Assembly (NCBI GenBank): GCA_016234485.1
Contig: JACRBL010000038.1
Span: forward strand, 1-64,000
From: Chloroflexota bacterium
GTDB lineage: Bacteria > Chloroflexota > Anaerolineae > Anaerolineales > Villigracilaceae
Direction: 5' to 3'
DNA: 64,000 nucleotides
The notes below the pieces were generated by a model. The model was given only the letters and a program-made list of their open reading frames with translations. It searched no databases and was not told the DNA's origin. This document shows, one piece after another, positions 58,898-64,000 of this stretch. The position numbers and the translations under genes are program-made. Numbering within the stretch: the first letter of the stretch is position 1; each line of letters opens with the position of its first letter.

Positions 58898-59890
58898 ATG
58901 ACAACCAACCAACCCCGCCTCGCCCCCGGCCTCACCCTGCGCGTGCCGCAAATGTCGGACGTGGAGGCGGTGGCGCAACTCACCTACGATGTCTGCGCGG
59001 CGGATGGCGACGCGACCGTTGCCACCACCGCCGAAGATATGCGAAACCTTTGGCAGGAACCTGGCTTCAACCTCGCGGACGACGCCTGGGTCGTGCAGGC
59101 CGCTGATGGCAAAATCGTCGGCTACGAGGAACTGTACAACCGTCACGGCTTCGCGGCGTTTGAGGGCGATGGATACGTCCATCCCGATTTCGAGGGGCAG
59201 GGAGTCGGCACGTCGCTGCTGCGCGCGCTCGAAGCGCGCGCCCTCGTCTCGATGGCGCAGGCCGAACCCGACCTGAAAGTTTTCATCCGCAACGGCTTTT
59301 CCACCAACGATGCGCGCGCCATCGAACTGCACCAAAACGAGGGTTACGCGCCCATCCGCTACACGTGGCGGATGGAAATAAAAATGGACGCGCCACCCCC
59401 GCCTCCCGTCTGGCCGCGTGGCGTGGTACTGCGTCCGTTTCAGGTGGACGAGCAGGCGCATGCCCTCTACGAAGCCTCGCAGGAAGCCTTCGAGGATCAT
59501 TGGGGACACGTCCCCATGAAATACGAAAACTGGCAAAACAAAACCGTCCATCGCCCCGGCTTTGACCAAACGCTCTACTTCATCGCCTGGGATGGGGATC
59601 AAATCGCGGGCTTGTCGCTTTGCCGCCTCAAACCCGAAGAGGTGGGCTGGGTCGGCACGCTGGCCGTCCGCCGCCCGTGGCGAAAACAGGGGCTGGGGCA
59701 GGCTTTGCTCCACCACTCCTTTGGCGAGTTTTACCGCCGCGGCCTCCCAACCGTCGGTTTGGGCGTGGACGCGGGCAGTTTGACAGGCGCGACCCGTCTC
59801 TATCAGCGCGTGGGCATGAACGTCGCGAAGGAATACGTCTTTTACCAAAAAGACCTGCGCGAAGGCCGCGAAGTGACAGAAGAGCGATAG
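58898..59890 (+). CDS. Two-domain GNAT acetyltransferase, mycothiol synthase-like (5)
   Basis: 330 residues from MTTNQPRLAPGLTLRV (ATG 58898, ACGAGGAAAACC upstream). N-terminal half with GYVHPDFEGQGVGTSLLRALEARAL, C-terminal half with GTLAVRRPWRKQGLGQALLHHSFGEF and VDAGSLTGATRLYQRVGMNVAKEY. Closest relative in the window is gene 4. Probable duplicate with the palindrome at the junction. Substrate unknown. Confidence 0.85.
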   Translation: MTTNQPRLAPGLTLRVPQMSDVEAVAQLTYDVCAADGDATVATTAEDMRNLWQEPGFNLADDAWVVQAADGKIVGYEELYNRHGFAAFEGDGYVHPDFEGQGVGTSLLRALEARALVSMAQAEPDLKVFIRNGFSTNDARAIELHQNEGYAPIRYTWRMEIKMDAPPPPPVWPRGVVLRPFQVDEQAHALYEASQEAFEDHWGHVPMKYENWQNKTVHRPGFDQTLYFIAWDGDQIAGLSLCRLKPEEVGWVGTLAVRRPWRKQGLGQALLHHSFGEFYRRGLPTVGLGVDAGSLTGATRLYQRVGMNVAKEYVFYQKDLREGREVTEER

Positions 59891-59939
59891 CGCCAATCGA
59901 GCGAATCGGCTATACTTTGAGTCGCGAAAGGAGAAAAAC

Positions 59940-60482
59940 ATGAACCTACGTTGCACCTACTGCCAAACCCCCTTTGCCATTGGGAGGCTCGAAAAACTGG
60001 CCGCCATTCAAAAGATGCAGGCCGAAGACCTTCATCATTACGACGCTTTCTGCCCCCGTTGCCGCCGCGCCAACTCGGTTTCGCGCCAGCGCCTGGAAAT
60101 CTTCACCCCCGGCTGGCAGGAGGGACTGAAAACCCTCGAGGCCGAGGCCGCCCGCGCCGAACAGGAACGACAGGAACCCGTCCCCGCCGCGCCGACGGAA
60201 GCCAAATCCGCCGCCCCTGCTGCCGAGACGCGTCGCCGCCACTCGCCTCGACTTGAGCCGGCCGCGCCAACCCCAGCCGAATCCACGCCCAAAGCGAAGA
60301 AAGCGCCCGCGAAGGCCGCGCCCGCCTCAAAGTCAAAGGCTGATGCGAAGAAGCCGGCCGCGAAACCCGCCGCGAAAAAGTCTGCCGAGAAGCCCGCTGT
60401 AAAGAAGTCCACGACCAAGCCTGCCGCGAAAAAGCCGGCCGCTAAGAAACCCGCCGCGAAGAAAACTGTCAAGAAAAAATAA
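59940..60482 (+). CDS. Zinc-ribbon protein with histone H1-like Lys/Ala/Pro tail
   Basis: 180 residues; AAAGGAGAAAAAC before the ATG. N-terminal CTYC...CPRC double motif around a helix (LRCTYCQTPFAIGRLEKLAA, DAFCPRCRRANSVSRQRL). From ~75 a disordered Glu/Ala/Pro region, then ~65 residues of KKPAAKPAAKKSAEKPAVKK-type repeats, strongly basic and like the C-terminal domain of histone H1. This suggests nucleic-acid binding. The zinc ribbon is paralogous to the N-terminus of the next gene. A GCTATACTTTG -10-like box lies ~25 bases upstream. Confidence 0.82.
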   Translation: MNLRCTYCQTPFAIGRLEKLAAIQKMQAEDLHHYDAFCPRCRRANSVSRQRLEIFTPGWQEGLKTLEAEAARAEQERQEPVPAAPTEAKSAAPAAETRRRHSPRLEPAAPTPAESTPKAKKAPAKAAPASKSKADAKKPAAKPAAKKSAEKPAVKKSTTKPAAKKPAAKKPAAKKTVKKK

Positions 60483-60551
60483 GCGCGGCGTCACTTCAAA
60501 AATCGAATATACTAGGTCGTTCACCATCATTTTTTTTCAAGGAGAATTCAA

Positions 60552-60941
60552 ATGGAAGTCACCTGCTGGAGCTGTAAAACTGTCAACAAACTCGATGAAG
60601 CCGCCGTCGCCGCCGCCGTTGCGAAGATGGATGCCGCCAACCTGAATTTCTACGATGTGGCCTGCCAATGCGGCAAGGTCAATCGCACTTCGCGTGCCGC
60701 GCTGACCGGCCTCGCGCCCGCGGCCACTGGAACCAAGGCCAAGGTCTCCACCCGCAGTTTGCGCGTGCGCGAAGATCACAACACCTCCTGCGACGTGGTT
60801 GCGGGGCTGGTCTTTGATCAGGTCGTGGATGTCTATGAAACCTGGACGGATGGCAAGAACACCTGGGCACGCATCGGCGAAGGCACCTGGGCGGCCGTGG
60901 AGTACAACGGCGACAAATTGATGGAAATCATCAAAGAGTAG
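60552..60941 (+). CDS. Zinc-ribbon plus SH3-like protein
   Basis: 129 residues; CAAGGAGAATTCAA before the ATG. The N-terminus is a short zinc ribbon (CWSCKTVNKLDEAAVAAAV, ACQCGKVNRTSR) resembling that of the 59940 protein. The C-terminal ~65 residues look like a bacterial SH3 barrel (LRVREDHNTSCDVVAGLVFDQVVDVYETWTDGKNTWARIGEGTWAAV). No export signal, so cytosolic. Role unknown. The stop overlaps the GTG of the next gene. Confidence 0.8.
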   Translation: MEVTCWSCKTVNKLDEAAVAAAVAKMDAANLNFYDVACQCGKVNRTSRAALTGLAPAATGTKAKVSTRSLRVREDHNTSCDVVAGLVFDQVVDVYETWTDGKNTWARIGEGTWAAVEYNGDKLMEIIKE

Positions 60942-61540
60942 TGAATATCCGCGCTGTTTTCTTCGACCTGGGCGGGGTGATCCTCCGCACAGAATATCAG
61001 GCGCCACGAATGCGCCTGGCTGAACGGCTCGGTATGGAATATGAAGACCTCGAGCGGCTGGTCTTTGCAAGTGAGACCAGCCGCTCGGCCTCTCTGGGCG
61101 CGATCAGCGAGGACGAGCATTGGGACGCGGTGGCGCGTCGCCTCAAGCGCCCGCAAGAGGTCGCGGCCATCCGCGACGAGTTCTTCGCGGGCGACGCGCT
61201 CGACCACGCGCTGATCCAGTTCATCCGTTCCCTGCGCCCGCGCCACAAGACCGGCTTGATCTCCAACGCCTGGTCTGGTTTGCGGCAATATATCATCGAG
61301 CAAAAATTTGAAGACGCTTTTGACCGCATGGTCATTTCCGCCGAGGTGGGGGTGATGAAACCCAAAGCGGAAATCTACCTGCTCGCGCTGGAACAACTCG
61401 GCGTACGCGCGGACGAGGCGCTCTTTGTGGACGACTTCATCGAAAACGTGGAAGGCGCACGCGCCCTGGGCATGTCGGCCATCCACTTCACGGAATCGCA
61501 ACTTGCGATAAAGCAAGTTAAACAACATCTGAAAAATTGA
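60941..61540 (+). CDS. HAD-superfamily hydrolase (HAD-IA)
   Basis: 199 residues starting at the GTG at 60941, which overlaps the preceding TAG by one base. Motif I FFDLGGVILRTE (nucleophile Asp; the second Asp of DxD replaced by Gly as in many haloacid-dehalogenase-like members), motif II LISNAWSG, motif III Lys in MKPKAEIY, motif IV FVDDFIENVEGA. A cytosolic phosphatase or dehalogenase of unknown substrate, co-translated with the SH3-like protein. Confidence 0.88.
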   Translation: MNIRAVFFDLGGVILRTEYQAPRMRLAERLGMEYEDLERLVFASETSRSASLGAISEDEHWDAVARRLKRPQEVAAIRDEFFAGDALDHALIQFIRSLRPRHKTGLISNAWSGLRQYIIEQKFEDAFDRMVISAEVGVMKPKAEIYLLALEQLGVRADEALFVDDFIENVEGARALGMSAIHFTESQLAIKQVKQHLKN

Positions 61541-61561
61541 CGGCCACTTTGCGTGGCCGTC
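61539..61561 (+). promoter_or_regulatory. Hairpin between the HAD and Eis-like genes
   Basis: GACGGCCAC-TTTGC-GTGGCCGTC, perfect 9-base stem over the HAD stop codon. No T-run; may modulate translation of the next gene, whose ATG is 16 bases downstream. Confidence 0.45.
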
Positions 61562-61577
61562 TGTGAAAGAGACGACC

Positions 61578-62915
61578 ATGCAAAACGACCTTTTCATTCG
61601 AGACCTGGGGGATGGTTTGATCCTGCGCCATGCCGCTCCATCCGACGCGGACGCGCTGGCCGACTTTAACGCAAAAATTCACGGCGAAAGCGAATCAGAC
61701 GCGCCCCGCCTCGCGGCCTGGACACGCGACCTACTGACTCACCCGCATCCCACATTCAACGCTGACGATTTCACCATTGTAGAAGAGACCGCCACCGGGC
61801 GGATCGTCTCCTCGTGCAATTTGATCTCGCAACAATGGGCCTACGAGGGCGTTCCCTTCGGCGTGGGCCGCGTGGAATTGGTTGGCACGCTGGCAGAATT
61901 TCGCGGCCGCGGGCTGATCCGCGCCCAATTCGATGAACTGCACAAGTGGAGCGCGGCGCGCGGCGAGATGGTTCAGTCCATCACGGGTATCCCGTATTTC
62001 TATCGCCAGTTTGGCTATGAAATGGGACTGGAACTCGGCGGCGGACGCGTGGGCTTCGAGCCTTTGTTCCCCCGTTTGAAAGAGGGTGAGAGCGAGCCAT
62101 TCACCTTTCGCGCCGTGCGTGAGGCAGATATTCCCTTCATGCTCGAAGTGTACGCCCACGCGCAGAAGCGCGGCCTGGTCACATCGCATCGTGACGAAAA
62201 AATTCTGCGCTACGAAATCTTCGGCAAGAGCGCGGAGAACGTCAATCGCCTTGAGTTCCGCGTCATCGAGCGTGCCGACGGAGAGCCTGTCGGCTACCTG
62301 ACGCATCCGCAATACAACTGGAATCTTGGACTGGTTTTGTTCGAGTTCGAGTTGAAGCCTGGCGTTTCGTGGCTAGAAGTTTCGCTTTCGGCCGCGCGCT
62401 ACGGGCTGGCGAAGGGTAAGGAATATGCCCAGCGCGACGGCGATCCGCTGGAGATGAAAAGCGGCGTGGCCTTCTGGCACGGGACGGCACATCCCGCCTA
62501 CGTGGTCTTGCGCGACCGCCTGCCGCGCATCCGACTCGCGTACGCGTGGTATGTGCGCGTCCCTGACCTGGCGGGATTCGTCCGTCACATCGCGCCCGCG
62601 CTCGAGAAGCGGCTGGCGGAATCGTACCTGGTTGGTTACAGCGGAACGCTCGCTTACACTTTCTATCGCGACGGGTTGAAACTCGTCTTTGAAAAAGGCA
62701 AACTAAAAGAAGTCGAATCGTACAAGCCCGCCTCAGGTATGCATACGGACGCGGGCTTCCCCGACCTCTCGTTCCTGCAATTGCTCTTTGGCTATCGCTC
62801 GATGGACGAGTTGCGCGCCCACTACGCGGATTGCTACGCCGATAGCGAAGACACGCACGTCGTCACCGCGGCGCTGTTCCCGAAGAAGTCTTCGCAGGTC
62901 GTTGGGTTGACGTAA
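61578..62915 (+). CDS. Eis-like GNAT acetyltransferase
   Basis: 445 residues from MQNDLFIRDLGDGLILR (ATG 61578; GTG 61563 possible). N-terminal GNAT domain (GVGRVELVGTLAEFRGRGLIRAQFDELHKW, GIPYFYRQFGYE), a second GNAT-like domain (READIPFMLEVYAHAQKRG) and a C-terminal sterol-carrier-like region (YTFYRDGLKLVFEKGKLKEV, FPDLSFLQLLFGYRSMDEL). This three-part layout is that of Eis enhanced-intracellular-survival acetyltransferases, which can acetylate aminoglycosides or peptides. Substrate here unknown. Confidence 0.8.
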   Translation: MQNDLFIRDLGDGLILRHAAPSDADALADFNAKIHGESESDAPRLAAWTRDLLTHPHPTFNADDFTIVEETATGRIVSSCNLISQQWAYEGVPFGVGRVELVGTLAEFRGRGLIRAQFDELHKWSAARGEMVQSITGIPYFYRQFGYEMGLELGGGRVGFEPLFPRLKEGESEPFTFRAVREADIPFMLEVYAHAQKRGLVTSHRDEKILRYEIFGKSAENVNRLEFRVIERADGEPVGYLTHPQYNWNLGLVLFEFELKPGVSWLEVSLSAARYGLAKGKEYAQRDGDPLEMKSGVAFWHGTAHPAYVVLRDRLPRIRLAYAWYVRVPDLAGFVRHIAPALEKRLAESYLVGYSGTLAYTFYRDGLKLVFEKGKLKEVESYKPASGMHTDAGFPDLSFLQLLFGYRSMDELRAHYADCYADSEDTHVVTAALFPKKSSQVVGLT

Positions 62916-62920
62916 ATAAT

Positions 62921-63066
62921 CCCAACGGGATGGCATGATTCTAATTGCCATCGCAACCGACACTCAATCCCGAAGGGATGACAGGATCGCACATCCATAC
63001 CATCCCTTCGGGATTGGGAATCCGCGTATCACGCAATCTACAATCGTTCCAGCCCTTCGGGATTGA
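62921..63066. repeat. ATCCCGAAGGGATG repeat cluster
   Basis: AATCCCAACGGGATGGCATG, CAATCCCGAAGGGATGACAG, CCATCCCTTCGGGATTGGG and CAGCCCTTCGGGATTGAATC, four alternating-orientation copies of one palindromic word. Same family as 54532-54615. No gene in this gap. Confidence 0.8.
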
Positions 63067-63081
63067 ATCGGAATATCAAGA

Positions 63082-64000
63082 ATGCTCAACAACCTCAACC
63101 AACACTACCTCCAACCCATCCGCTCCTTCAACCGCGACGCGCGGCTCTTCCTGCTGATGATCGTGGTGGACGGAGTCATCTTTAGCGGCTGGCAATTGTT
63201 CTTCAATATTTACATGTTGCAGAACGGATTCGACCGCGCCTTCCTCGGACTGGTCAATTCTTTGCCTTCGCTCGCGGGACTGTTCTTCAGTATCCCCATC
63301 GGCTTCCTCTCCGACCGCATCGGACGCAAGGCTTCGCTCATTATTGGTCTCGTCACGGCGAGCGCGTTCATGCTGGTGCAGGTCTCTTCGCAGAACACAA
63401 CCATCATCGCGGTAGCGGCCTTTATGACGGGCGTCTCCTCGATGCTGTTCATCGTCAGCCAGGCGCCGTTGATGATGAAACTATCCACGCCCGAAAATCG
63501 CACCATGCTCTTCAGTCTGCAATTTGGTTTGCAAACATTGGCGGGCGCGGTGGGCGCAGTGTTCGCGGGTCAACTCCCCGCGCTGTTTGGCGGATTGCTC
63601 CAGATCGCGGCGGATAGCGCCACAGCCTACCGCGCCGTGCTGATCACGAGCGTCGTCCTGGGGACGATGGCGGTGATCCCCATCTGGATGATGCGCGAGA
63701 CGCGTCCCGCGTCGGGTGAGGCGGACGCGTCCGCTTCGGGCGGCGCGGCCCGCGCGCGGTCCGCACGTGAGGCGCTTTCGCGGTCGCTGATTCCGCTGGT
63801 CATCAAGATGAACGTCCCGCAGTTGTTGATCGGATTCGGCGCGGCGGTTTTGATCCCGTATATGAATGTGTTTTTCAAGGAGCGTTTCGCCATCAGCGAC
63901 GCGGGGCTGGGACTCCTGTTTAGCCTGTCTTCGCTTTTGGTGGGGGTGGGAAGCATCCTTGCGCCGCGGCTTTCGGTGATTTTGGGCGGGAAGGTGAAGG
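63082..64000 (+). CDS. MFS transporter (N-terminal part, runs off the window)
   Basis: Open from ATG 63082 to the right edge, 306 complete codons without a stop. Starts MLNNLNQHYLQPIRSFNRDA, then about eight transmembrane helices. The MFS loop 2-3 signature is GFLSDRIGRKASL. The central cytoplasmic loop is basic and Ala-rich (SGEADASASGGAARARSARE). Proton-driven efflux or uptake; the substrate cannot be inferred. It follows the Eis-like gene across the repeat cluster. No strong ribosome site is visible. Confidence 0.8.
   Translation, partial: MLNNLNQHYLQPIRSFNRDARLFLLMIVVDGVIFSGWQLFFNIYMLQNGFDRAFLGLVNSLPSLAGLFFSIPIGFLSDRIGRKASLIIGLVTASAFMLVQVSSQNTTIIAVAAFMTGVSSMLFIVSQAPLMMKLSTPENRTMLFSLQFGLQTLAGAVGAVFAGQLPALFGGLLQIAADSATAYRAVLITSVVLGTMAVIPIWMMRETRPASGEADASASGGAARARSAREALSRSLIPLVIKMNVPQLLIGFGAAVLIPYMNVFFKERFAISDAGLGLLFSLSSLLVGVGSILAPRLSVILGGKVK

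Noticed and set aside
62921..63066. CRISPR array
   Set aside because: The copies alternate in orientation, are only ~14-20 bases long and irregularly spaced; there are no cas genes. They are palindromic intergenic repeats.

Overview
This looks like a chromosomal contig from a GC-rich, metabolically versatile bacterium, most likely Chloroflexota of the Anaerolineae type. That assignment is inference: it rests on gene content (paired PYROXD2-like oxidoreductases, a quinate 5-dehydrogenase-like protein, ArsR-DUF2087 regulators, a NrfD/multiheme cytochrome module, many P/T-rich lipoproteins and zinc-ribbon proteins), on -10 boxes placed almost directly before start codons, and on heavy invasion by short palindromic repeats. 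No rRNA, CRISPR array, transposase or integrase was seen.

Layout. 1-2.7 kb: an AT-rich accessory segment with the end of one unknown gene and an 858-residue protein carrying a C-terminal PD-(D/E)xK-like nuclease motif. 2.9-8.5 kb: F420-type nitroreductase-like protein, mutS2, NUDIX hydrolase, coaBC, metallophosphoesterase. 8.6-12.8 kb: methyltransferase, ugd, response regulator, glycosyltransferase, YtxH protein. 12.9-15 kb: panB-panE behind a structured leader; with coaBC this covers several pantothenate/CoA steps. 15-18.2 kb: membrane zinc-ribbon protein and a NarL-type two-component pair. 18.4-21.9 kb: a five-gene electron-transfer operon (39-residue membrane peptide, Cys-rich membrane protein, octaheme cytochrome c, Tat-exported 4x[4Fe-4S] protein, NrfD quinone subunit). 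22-27.3 kb: decayed AbiE toxin-antitoxin pair and two PYROXD2-like oxidoreductases around an AT-rich lipoprotein. 27.3-33.7 kb: membrane protein, diguanylate cyclase, sugar epimerase, flippase-like protein, lepA. 33.7-40.2 kb: tRNA-Glu, a 1323-residue WD40 lipoprotein gene bounded by two ~190-bp direct repeats (each holding a tRNA-Glu copy plus the 3' end of the neighbouring lut gene), then a LutB-LutC fusion. 40.3-54.5 kb: secreted 5'-nucleotidase, regulators, DUF4230 protein, secreted proteins, nucleotidyltransferase, PAP2, SDR, M23 peptidase, subtilisin, Hsp20, BMP-like lipoprotein. 54.6-64 kb: receiver protein, a putative attenuator (27-codon ORF plus two terminators), six GNAT acetyltransferase genes separated by palindromes, two zinc-ribbon proteins, a HAD hydrolase and the start of an MFS transporter.

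Themes. (i) Palindromic elements lie not only between genes but in frame inside mutS2, the lut fusion, a PYROXD2-like gene and a methyltransferase. (ii) AT-rich lipoprotein genes with P/T linkers and beta-propellers look like separate acquisitions; the WD40 gene has clear integration scars. (iii) Leaders before panB, the 170-residue secreted protein and the GNAT cluster have regulatory-RNA architecture. Functional assignments come from motif reading without database searches.
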